A stretch of DNA of 5,204 nt from positions 1-5,204 of the forward strand of contig JAUTXB010000199.1 in assembly GCA_030838245.1 (NCBI GenBank), read 5' to 3'. The position numbers and the translations under genes were made by a program. The DNA is from Acidimicrobiaceae bacterium (lineage in GTDB: Bacteria; Actinomycetota; Acidimicrobiia; Acidimicrobiales; RAAP-2). Below are positions 1-5,204 of the stretch, piece by piece (within the stretch, counting starts at the first letter, position 1; each line of letters starts with the position of its first letter). The notes under the pieces were generated by a model. It did not search any database. It saw only the letters and a list, made by a program, of their open reading frames with translations, and was not told the DNA's origin.

Positions 1-2
1 CT

Positions 3-1076
3 GTGAGTCTCGAGTTTTGGACGCATGCCCGTACCCTGCCCCGTCAAGTCGGTCCGGCAGCTCGCCGAGCCGAATCGGAGGGCGGGGCCGGCGTGACCCT
101 GGGCGACTCTCAGAACATGTCGGGGGATCCGTACGTAGCGATGGGGACGGCAATCGCCGCCACGACCACGATCAGAATGAGTACGGGCGTCACCAACCCA
201 TTTACCAGGCATCCGGTTGTCACCGCCTCCGCCATCATGTCCGCCCATATCGAGTCGGGAGGTCGTGTCGAGCTCGGGGTTGGTCGCGGCGATTCCGCAT
301 TGGCCCACATCGGCATCCCTCCGGTCTCGGTAGAGACGCTCCAGGAATTTCTCGAGATAGCTCGGCTGTACCTTCAGGGCGCGCCGGTGCCGATTGAACG
401 TGCGGCCCAGGGCAGCTCCCGCCTGATCGGTGACAGCCTTCCTCTTGGGACTGTTCCAACGGAGAGCCGACTCATGTGGTTGGACGAACTGGCTGATTTG
501 GGGGTGATCAACGACCGCCCGTCGGTGCCCATGTGGGTTGTGGCCAGCGGCCCACGCACAATCAAGCTGGCGGCTCGGCTGTGCGATCGTGTGACGCTCG
601 CCGTCGGAGCGGACCCGGAGCGAGTGCGCTGGGCGGTCGACATGGCGCGAGCGACCAATCCGGACGTTGCCATTGGCGCCTACGTCACCGTCGTGGTCGA
701 CGACGACCCCGATCGGGCCCTCGCATTGAGCAAGGGCGGAATCGCCACGTTCGTCCGCTTCTCCGGCATGCACGGACAGGTTCACGGATCGGTCAGCGAG
801 GACGACCACCGGATCATGTTGGAGGTCCCGCGGCGTTACGACATGTATCAGCATGCCCGTACCGGTCCTCAAGCGGATGTGATCACTCGCGAGTTCGCCG
901 AGCGTTTTGCCATTATCGGGCCCGCCGGGTTCTGCACAGATCGTCTGGAAGAGCTGGCTGCGCTCGGTATCGATCGCTTCCACATCACGGGTGCCAGTCG
1001 AGGGCAAGACGAACACGAGGCTGATGCTGCGAACCGCCGATTCGTCGTAGAAGTAATGGATGGCATGGCGCGATGA
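3..1076 (+). CDS. LLM-class flavin-dependent oxidoreductase (luciferase-like, probably F420-dependent)
   Basis: This 357-residue protein looks like a bacterial-luciferase-fold (TIM barrel) oxidoreductase of the LLM class, most like the F420-dependent reductases related to methylenetetrahydromethanopterin reductase. Visible family signatures are GVTNPFTRHPVVTAS at residues 62-76, GGRVELGVGRGDSALAHIG at 86-104 (the usual RxxLGxGxGDSA segment) and PMWVVASGPRTIKLAA at 176-191, where the family typically has P[IV]xVAASGPK. A late IIGPAGFCTDRLEELAALGI segment at 304-323 matches the usual GDPEEVAERLEELAALGV helix. Length is normal for the family. The GTG at position 3 is the first start that can be seen. 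The N-terminus fits the first barrel strand, but the reading frame is open at the window edge, so a slightly earlier start is possible. Substrate cannot be told from sequence. It is followed by a 146-base gap before an unrelated secreted-protein gene, so it is unlikely to be co-transcribed with it. Family call is confident; F420 rather than FMN is inference. Confidence 0.9.
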   Translation: MSLEFWTHARTLPRQVGPAARRAESEGGAGVTLGDSQNMSGDPYVAMGTAIAATTTIRMSTGVTNPFTRHPVVTASAIMSAHIESGGRVELGVGRGDSALAHIGIPPVSVETLQEFLEIARLYLQGAPVPIERAAQGSSRLIGDSLPLGTVPTESRLMWLDELADLGVINDRPSVPMWVVASGPRTIKLAARLCDRVTLAVGADPERVRWAVDMARATNPDVAIGAYVTVVVDDDPDRALALSKGGIATFVRFSGMHGQVHGSVSEDDHRIMLEVPRRYDMYQHARTGPQADVITREFAERFAIIGPAGFCTDRLEELAALGIDRFHITGASRGQDEHEADAANRRFVVEVMDGMAR

Positions 1077-1213
1077 GACCGAGGCGAGTCGACCGCGAAG
1101 CGTCTTCGGGATGGCGTCGAGCGAGCAATTATCCGGCCCAGGTGGCATGATTCCACGAACGGCCCGTAGCCGCTGATGTGCTTGCAACCAGACTCCCGTC
1201 AGGGGGCCTGACT

Positions 1214-1220
1214 GGGGGGG
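1214..1220 (+). promoter_or_regulatory. Seven-G tract just before the secreted-protein start, possible ribosome binding site
   Basis: Seven consecutive G residues end two bases before ATG 1223. A second copy of the GGGGGCC pattern lies at 1202-1208. Either could pair with the CCUCC end of 16S rRNA, but the near one is unusually close and the far one unusually distant. No better Shine-Dalgarno sequence is visible, so this is a weak call. Confidence 0.3.
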
Positions 1221-1222
1221 CC

Positions 1223-3262
1223 ATGAACAAGAAGATCATCGTCGGGGTCGCAGCGATTGTCCTGTCTTCGGTGCTGTCCACGGTCGGGGCTCTGCCGGCC
1301 AGCGCGACGACTCCGACGCTGACCGTGAGCCCCACCAACGGGCTGCTGAACGGTCAGCTCCTGTCGGTGACCGGTGCCGGCTACCAGCCGCAGACGACGG
1401 CGGGGTTGGTCGAGTGCAGCAACGTCCCCGGCCAGCCGACCATCGGCGTGGCCGGATTTGCCGTTCCGGTCAGCTGTGCCGTGTCCTCCTACGGTCCGAG
1501 CTACCCGTTCAACAATGCGGACTTCCTTTTCACTTCATCCACCGGAGCGGTCAACACCTCGTTCGTCGTGCATACGGGCATCGTCGGGCCACCGATCCTC
1601 GGGATCGACAGTGCCGGTCATAACTCAGCCGACGATGCGGCTCAGTATCCGTGCCCCCCAACGCCGACGCAACAGGCCGGGGGATATTCCTGCGAGCTCA
1701 CCCTCGGCGATTTCAGCAGCAACAGTGCATCGGTCCCGCTCGGCTTCGCTCCACCGATCACCACGACCCCGACGGTCGTCGTCACGCCCAATGGAGGCCT
1801 GTCGACCGGGAACCAGGTCCAGGTGAACGGGTCCGGGTTCACCCCGGGTTCCCCATGGCTGGCCATCGAGTGCAACGTGACTCCCGGTGAGCCGACCGGT
1901 GGCATCGCCGCACCGAACCTCCCCGTTGGCTGTGCCCAGGCCACTGCCGTACCCAGCCAGAGTCCGTTCTACGGCTACTACCCCGGACCATCGCAATTCC
2001 CGACGTCCTCGGTCACCGATCCGTCTGGGGCCATGAACACACCGCTCGGGATCGCCGAGGGGAACATCGGCGGAACCATGCAGAGCGCGGCCTATCCGTG
2101 CCCGCCCAGCCCGGCCAACGTGGCCGCCGGGGGGTCGTGTGCGGTCCTGGTCGAAGACGGCGCGGGCATGCAGGCAACGTCCCCCATCGGGATCACCGGC
2201 CCCGTCCCCGTACCGACCCTCACCGTAACGCCATCCACCGGCTTGGTTGGCGGGGCCACGACGCAGGTTCATGCCACCAACTTCGTTCCGAACCAGTTGG
2301 CCGGCGTGGTCGAGTGCAACAACGCTTCCAACCAGCCCACCCAGCTGTATGACGGTCTCGCCCTCCCCGTCAGCTGTTCGGTGCCGCAGGTGAATCAGTC
2401 GACGTCGTCGGCAGGCGATCTGTCGGTTCGCTTCCAGATCATCCAGGGCGTGACCGGTCCACCGACGAACGGGACCGACAGCGCGGGGAATCCCGCCTCC
2501 ACTGATGCCGCTGCCTACCCCTGCCCACCCACGCCGGCACAACAGGCCGCCGGGGCCACCTGCAACATCGGCGCCGGAGATCTGGCCGGTGACAGGGCCT
2601 TCACGGCCATCTCTTTTGCCACGTTGCCTCCCGGACTCGCTGCACCCGTGGTCACCATGATGGCGACGATGGCCGGCACGGGATACCGATTGGTAGCCGC
2701 TGACGGCGGAATCTTTACCTTCGGCGACGCCCCCTTCTACGGGTCGATGGGCGGTCAGCCCCTCAACCAGCCCGTGGTCGGGGCGGCTGCCACCAGCCAC
2801 GGCAACGGCTACTGGGAGGTGGCGGCCGACGGTGGCATCTTCGCCTTCGGCGATGCCCAGTTCTACGGCTCAATGGGCGGCATGCACCTCAACCAGCCGA
2901 TCGTGGGCATGGCCGCGCCCGACGGTGGCGGCTATTGGTTGGTGGCCAGCGACGGTGGGGTGTTCACCTTCGGCGATGCCCAGTTCTACGGCTCGATGGG
3001 CGGCCAGCCCCTCAACCGCCTCGTCGTGAGCGTGGCCGCCTCGCCCTCCGGGAAGGGCTACTGGGAGGCGGCCGCCGATGGTGGCATCTATGCCTTCGGC
3101 GACGCGAACTTCTACGGGTCAACGGGCGGCAGCCCGCCAATGTGGCCCGTCGTCGGGATGAGCACCTATCAGCCCGGCAACGGGTACTGGCTGGTCGGGG
3201 CGGCCGGCGCCGTGTACCCCTTCGGCCAGGCGCCGTTCTTGGGCTCGTTTCCGAATTCATGA
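1223..3262 (+). CDS. Secreted protein: three neocarzinostatin-like domains plus C-terminal GYW/FGDA repeats
   Basis: This 679-residue protein has a clear signal peptide: KK at 3-4, hydrophobic core about 5-24, likely cleavage after ASA at 26-28. Residues about 30-470 are three tandem domains resembling neocarzinostatin. Each opens with a (P)TxTVTPSxGL strand like neocarzinostatin's PTATVTPSSGL and has four cysteines: 65/85/144/157, 217/237/293/306 and 365/385/434/447. The first two are always 20 apart and the last two always 13 apart, matching the two-disulphide layout of neocarzinostatin with longer loops. A YPCPP motif holds the third cysteine each time. Residues 487-677 are four full 41-42-residue repeats and a shortened fifth, each reading GYW.(V)A(A)DGG(I)F.FGDA.FYGS.GG, possibly a beta-propeller or similar all-beta fold. 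No sortase signal or C-terminal membrane segment follows, so release outside the cell is expected. I chose ATG 1223 over GTG 1178 because it places the signal peptide at the N-terminus. Ligand and function are unknown. The domain call rests on pattern likeness only. Confidence 0.88.
   Translation: MNKKIIVGVAAIVLSSVLSTVGALPASATTPTLTVSPTNGLLNGQLLSVTGAGYQPQTTAGLVECSNVPGQPTIGVAGFAVPVSCAVSSYGPSYPFNNADFLFTSSTGAVNTSFVVHTGIVGPPILGIDSAGHNSADDAAQYPCPPTPTQQAGGYSCELTLGDFSSNSASVPLGFAPPITTTPTVVVTPNGGLSTGNQVQVNGSGFTPGSPWLAIECNVTPGEPTGGIAAPNLPVGCAQATAVPSQSPFYGYYPGPSQFPTSSVTDPSGAMNTPLGIAEGNIGGTMQSAAYPCPPSPANVAAGGSCAVLVEDGAGMQATSPIGITGPVPVPTLTVTPSTGLVGGATTQVHATNFVPNQLAGVVECNNASNQPTQLYDGLALPVSCSVPQVNQSTSSAGDLSVRFQIIQGVTGPPTNGTDSAGNPASTDAAAYPCPPTPAQQAAGATCNIGAGDLAGDRAFTAISFATLPPGLAAPVVTMMATMAGTGYRLVAADGGIFTFGDAPFYGSMGGQPLNQPVVGAAATSHGNGYWEVAADGGIFAFGDAQFYGSMGGMHLNQPIVGMAAPDGGGYWLVASDGGVFTFGDAQFYGSMGGQPLNRLVVSVAASPSGKGYWEAAADGGIYAFGDANFYGSTGGSPPMWPVVGMSTYQPGNGYWLVGAAGAVYPFGQAPFLGSFPNS
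1310..1756 (+). repeat. Neocarzinostatin-like domain 1
   Basis: Residues 30-178 of the secreted protein. Key features are TLTVSPTNGL at 32-41, SVTGAGY at 48-54 (compare KVAGAGL in neocarzinostatin) and cysteines 65, 85, 144 and 157. The GPPILGIDSAG stretch at 122-132 and YPCPPTPTQQA at 142-152 have close counterparts in domain 3 but not in domain 2. Confidence 0.75.
1766..2206 (+). repeat. Neocarzinostatin-like domain 2
   Basis: Residues 182-328 of the secreted protein. Key features are TPTVVVTPNGGL at 182-193, QVNGSGF at 200-206 and cysteines 217, 237, 293 and 306. It is the divergent copy. It lacks the GPP..G.DSAG stretch of domains 1 and 3, has YPCPPSPANVA in place of YPCPPTPxQQA, and carries a Tyr-rich insert (FYGYYPG) at 249-255. 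Confidence 0.72.
2213..2626 (+). repeat. Neocarzinostatin-like domain 3
   Basis: Residues 331-468 of the secreted protein. Key features are PTLTVTPSTGL at 331-341 and cysteines 365, 385, 434 and 447. The end, FTAISF at 460-465, resembles the VAISF end of mature neocarzinostatin. This domain is the closest of the three to domain 1, sharing PTLTV, LPVSC/VPVSC, GPP..G.DSAG and YPCPPTPxQQA. Confidence 0.74.
2681..3253 (+). repeat. Five tandem GYW..DGG.F.FGDA.FYGS repeats, 41-42 codons each
   Basis: Repeat units begin at bases 2681, 2807, 2930, 3056 and 3182 (residues 487, 529, 570, 612 and 654). Spacing is 42, 41, 42 and 42 codons, and the last unit is cut to about 24 residues. Each has Gly-Tyr-(Trp), DGG (AGA in the last), FGDA or FGQA, and FYGS or FLGS. 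Units 2 and 3 share an exact 24-base stretch at 2848-2871 and 2971-2994. The units are alike in both DNA and protein, which suggests fairly recent duplication or ongoing homogenisation. Such repeats occur, to my memory, on many secreted actinobacterial proteins. Confidence 0.85.
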
Positions 3263-3316
3263 GGCACCACCCGTTGGCGCAAACGCGACGAGCGGTTGGA
3301 CGAGCTGAGCTCGCCG

Positions 3317-3690
3317 CTACGTAAGGGCGTCGAAGACCCGGATGAGCTCGGTCGGGACCGGTGTATCCAGCTGGTCGTAGGTGCACGACTCTGGCTCCCG
3401 GTCGGGCCGCCACCGCTGAAATGGGTCCCGTGTCGGAAGCGGTCATCCTGCAGATGGTCGTAGGACACCTCGCAGACCAGCTCGGGCGTAGCGGTTCCCC
3501 GGCCAAGTCCTTGCCCGCATTCCAGCGGCTGAGGCCGCCCGGTCGGCGGCTGGGAAGTACCGGGTGAGGGGTTTCTCGTTCCGGCTGCCCAGCTCCACGT
3601 CGTCGCCGTCCCAAAAGACGATGCATCCGAAGCCGTCCCACTTGGGCTCGTAAAACATGCCTTCGGCTTTGGGAGGGCATCGAAGAGTCT
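3317..3690 (-). pseudogene. Remnant of an ATP-dependent DNA ligase (LigC-like), internally deleted and frameshifted
   Basis: Reading the minus strand across frames recovers pieces of one ligase in the right order. LFDALP (about 3672-3689) is followed after a frame break by EGMFYEPKWDGFGCIVFWDG and then VELGSRNEKPLTRYFP, ending near 3551. This is the nucleotidyl-transfer motif I region, with the lysine in KWDGF. Next, with a large gap, comes LSRWNAGKDLAGEPLRP (about 3485-3533), then in another frame ELVCEVSYDHLQDDRFRHG (to about 3420), then in a third frame QRWRPDREPESCTYDQL to ALT and a TAG stop at 3317-3319. That is the OB-fold tail with the motif VI-like RWRPD. Intact enzymes of this type have roughly 350 residues. 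Only about 120 codons remain, and nearly all of motifs III to V (on the order of 200 residues) are gone. At least three frame breaks lie near 3670, 3485 and 3418. The gene cannot make active ligase. The usual KWDGFR reads KWDGFG. It converges on the secreted-protein gene. Confidence 0.85.
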
Positions 3691-3814
3691 CGTATCGACC
3701 CGCTCGTTTCCTCGACGCAGAGCCAAGAACATGGCTAGTTTCCACACCAAGGTCCGAAGGGGGACTTGTCTCTCACGGGCTCGAAGTGAGAGGGCACGGG
3801 ATGGAACAACCGCG

Positions 3815-4597
3815 GTGAAGCCACGATCGCTCGTAGAGCTGGTCCCGCCGCAACTTTTCGTGCGGCTCGTCGCGTTCCAGTACCGATTCTTCGAGCCCGA
3901 GCTTCGTCACCTCGACGCCTTCGTCCCTCTCGGAAAGACCGCCATCGATGTAGGGGCGTGGTGGGGGCCCTGGAGCTGGTGGCTGGCGCGACGAGCGTTC
4001 GAGGTCCACGCATTCGAGCCGAACAAGACGATCTATGACGCTCTTCGCACCGTTCTCCCGGACAACGTCCATCTTCATAATGTGGCGCTATCGGATCACC
4101 GGACAGAGGCCACGCTGTGGTCTCCGGCCGGTGGTCGGGGGACCGAAGGCCGGTCGTCGCTTCTACCCGACGGCCATGAAACGTGGTTGGGGCAGACAGT
4201 GAAGACTGCCATGCTTGACGAATTCGAGCTCACCAACGTCGGTTTCGTAAAGATCGACGTCGAGGGGCACGAGTTGGCTGTGCTCCGGGGGGTGTCGAAG
4301 CTGATCGAACGTGAGCGACCTAACGTGTTCGTGGAGGTGGATCAGTCGCTCCACAGTGGCGACGATATCGAGGACGTATTTTCGTACTTTGCCGAGCGTA
4401 GTTATACCGGCTCCTTTTTCGCCCAGAGAGCCTGGCTACCGCTGGGCGTATTCGACCGCGACGAGGCCCGGCGAGCTGCCGACCGCAACAAATCGACGGG
4501 CATGCTTCGCGCCACTCTCGTGCCTAGCAAGCGCCACATCCACAACTATCTGTTTCGGCCAGGGAATTCGAAGCCGCCCCTACGCCCTTTGACTTAG
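3815..4597 (+). CDS. FkbM-family SAM-dependent methyltransferase
   Basis: A Rossmann-fold methyltransferase of 260 residues from GTG 3815. AIDVGAWWGPWS (43-54) is the SAM-binding glycine loop, VHAFEPN (64-70) holds the acidic residue expected to bind SAM ribose, and VGFVKIDVEGHELAVLRG (142-159) is the FkbM hallmark segment. NVFVEVD at 170-176 is the following strand. Family members O-methylate sugars or polyketide-type products; acceptors vary and cannot be told here. The frame is open back to ATG 3731, but those 28 codons are Arg-rich, low in third-position GC and use AGG and TGT. I therefore prefer GTG 3815, which gives a typical N-terminus (KPRSLVELVPPQL) and has a weak GGGATGG about ten bases upstream. 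The loop has AWW where ANx is usual. A glycosyltransferase follows in the same direction, which suggests a role in surface glycan modification. Family call is strong; start and substrate are less sure. Confidence 0.88.
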   Translation: MKPRSLVELVPPQLFVRLVAFQYRFFEPELRHLDAFVPLGKTAIDVGAWWGPWSWWLARRAFEVHAFEPNKTIYDALRTVLPDNVHLHNVALSDHRTEATLWSPAGGRGTEGRSSLLPDGHETWLGQTVKTAMLDEFELTNVGFVKIDVEGHELAVLRGVSKLIERERPNVFVEVDQSLHSGDDIEDVFSYFAERSYTGSFFAQRAWLPLGVFDRDEARRAADRNKSTGMLRATLVPSKRHIHNYLFRPGNSKPPLRPLT

Positions 4598-4608
4598 ACC
4601 TTATAGAT

Positions 4609-4626
4609 AAGGGACTTAGTCCTTTT
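4609..4626 (+). terminator. Possible rho-independent terminator after the methyltransferase gene
   Basis: A 7-bp stem (AAGGGAC at 4609-4615, GTCCTTT at 4619-4625, with one G-U pair) and a 3-base loop lead into TTTT at 4623-4626. It lies 12 bases after the stop codon in the most AT-rich spot of the window. An overlapping perfect inverted repeat, CCTTAT/ATAAGG at 4599-4604 and 4607-4612, would compete with it. The stem is short and the T run partly inside it, so it may be a weak terminator or a processing site. Confidence 0.4.
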
Positions 4627-4769
4627 AGTTGATGCCTGGCGACCGCCCGGATGGTCCACTGGTATTCGGGGCTGGATGGGGGGCATGGTGCATGGGGGCT
4701 TGCGAAACAGAGGGTCCTGCAATTGGACCCGGTCGCAATAGGGGCGATGGCTTGGGCGGGAACGGCAGC

Positions 4770-5204
4770 GTGCCTCCACGGCCCTCGGATGCGAACTGGA
4801 TCGCGCTCTCGATCGTCATACCCGTATTCAACGAGAGTCGACGGGTCCAGACCGGCCTCGAAGAACTGCTGGCCTCGGTAGAAAGCGGTGAACTGGCTGG
4901 CGAGACGACCGAGTTCATTGTGGTGGATGACGGAAGTACCGACGACACAGCTGAACAGGCCGCCGGCCTACTGGCGCTGTTTGCCCGCTCGACCCTGATC
5001 TGCCTTCCGACGAATCGAGGAAAGGGAGCAGCCATTCGCGCCGGTGTTGCCCAGGCGCAAGGGGCGATAGTCACCTTCATGGACGTTGACATGTCCGTCC
5101 ATCCCTCGCAGTTGCCGTCGTTGGTGGCGGCGCTCAACGATGCTGATGTTGCCATCGGCTCGCGCTCGCTGCCCGAGTCGGAGACGGAGTGTGAGAGTCT
5201 CCTG
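4770..5204 (+). CDS. Family 2 glycosyltransferase, dolichyl-phosphate-sugar synthase type (3' end cut by window)
   Basis: The first 145 residues of a GT-A fold glycosyltransferase; the frame is open to the last base. Visible motifs are LSIVIPVFNE at 13-22 (first strand and nucleotide site), FIVVDDGSTDDT at 49-60 (UDP/GDP-sugar binding Asp pair), NRGKGAAIRAG at 82-92, TFMDVDMS at 102-109 (the DxD metal site, usually DADLS) and VAIGSR at 127-132. This set is typical of enzymes that move a sugar from a nucleotide donor to a polyprenyl phosphate at the inner membrane face (DPM1/ALG5-like). The frame extends upstream to ATG 4692 and ATG 4632, but those codons are Gly-rich, lower in third-position GC and not family-like. 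GTG 4770 puts the first strand at residue 13, as expected, and has GGGCGGG about nine bases ahead. It follows the methyltransferase in the same direction, 172 bases away. Donor, acceptor and any C-terminal membrane segments are outside the view. Confidence 0.88.
   Translation, partial: MPPRPSDANWIALSIVIPVFNESRRVQTGLEELLASVESGELAGETTEFIVVDDGSTDDTAEQAAGLLALFARSTLICLPTNRGKGAAIRAGVAQAQGAIVTFMDVDMSVHPSQLPSLVAALNDADVAIGSRSLPESETECESLL

Noticed and set aside
1625..2800. A 391-codon open frame on the minus strand inside the secreted-protein gene
   Set aside because: It is Gly/Arg-rich without recognisable motifs and lies wholly opposite a well-supported gene with signal peptide and repeated domains. 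Long antisense frames are expected in high-GC DNA.
2681..3253. A CRISPR-like array because of regular spacing
   Set aside because: The periodicity is 123-126 bases, in phase with codons, and every unit translates to the same protein motif. It is a protein repeat.
1223..3262. An enediyne antibiotic cluster suggested by the neocarzinostatin-like domains
   Set aside because: No enediyne polyketide synthase, tailoring or resistance gene is in the window. Such domains also occur, to my knowledge, in unrelated secreted actinobacterial proteins.
3301..3313. Near-palindrome CGAGCT-G-AGCTCG between the convergent secreted-protein gene and ligase remnant, considered as a bidirectional terminator
   Set aside because: The arms are only six bases with a one-base centre, too tight to form a hairpin, and no T run follows on either strand.
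3012..3680. A 222-codon minus-strand frame that overlaps the 3' end of the secreted-protein gene
   Set aside because: It holds only one short ligase-derived piece (SRWNAGKDLAGEPLRP); the rest is out of frame relative to the ligase remnant or antisense to the FGDA repeats. It is a by-product of the pseudogene.
3169..3750. A 193-codon minus-strand frame
   Set aside because: It contains the ligase piece ELVCEVSYDHLQDDRFRHG but changes frame on both sides of it relative to the homology. Treated as part of the ligase pseudogene rather than a gene.
3731..3814. An N-terminal extension of the methyltransferase from ATG 3731
   Set aside because: These 28 codons have low third-position GC, rare codons and no family likeness, so they are more likely spacer next to the ligase remnant.
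4625..5155. A 176-codon minus-strand frame at the right end
   Set aside because: It is Ser/Pro-rich and antisense to a glycosyltransferase with all expected motifs on the plus strand.

Overview
The window is high-GC, densely coding DNA typical of an actinobacterium. The secreted protein in the middle carries C-terminal GYW..DGG.F.FGDA.FYGS repeats, which I associate from memory with Acidimicrobiia and related deep-branching actinobacteria. An F420/LLM-type oxidoreductase and a mycobacterial-LigC-like ligase relic fit the same group. No rRNA, tRNA, CRISPR array, insertion sequence or integrase is visible.

Layout, left to right. (1) 3-1076, + strand: an LLM-class (luciferase-like, probably F420-dependent) oxidoreductase, complete or nearly so at the window edge. 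(2) 1223-3262, + strand: a 679-residue secreted protein with a signal peptide, three tandem neocarzinostatin-like domains (12 cysteines at strictly repeated spacing) and five C-terminal repeats of 41-42 residues. (3) 3317-about 3690, - strand: the wreck of an ATP-dependent DNA ligase of the LigC type. It keeps the motif I lysine region and the C-terminal RWRPD tail, lacks the middle of the gene and has at least three frame breaks. (4) 3815-4597, + strand: an FkbM-family methyltransferase. (5) About 4599-4626: an AT-rich patch with overlapping hairpins and a short T run, a possible terminator. (6) 4770-5204, + strand: the first 145 codons of a family 2 glycosyltransferase of the dolichyl-phosphate-sugar synthase type, running off the right edge.

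The genes do not form one obvious pathway. The FkbM methyltransferase and the glycosyltransferase probably belong to a cell-surface glycan or glycolipid locus that begins here and continues to the right. The LLM oxidoreductase probably belongs with genes to the left. The secreted protein stands alone between them. The decayed ligase marks the boundary between the secreted-protein gene and the glycan genes, so this boundary has been rearranged or is under weak selection. The most notable item is the secreted protein: neocarzinostatin folds are best known as carriers of enediyne antibiotics, but here three are strung together on a repeat domain with no enediyne genes in view.
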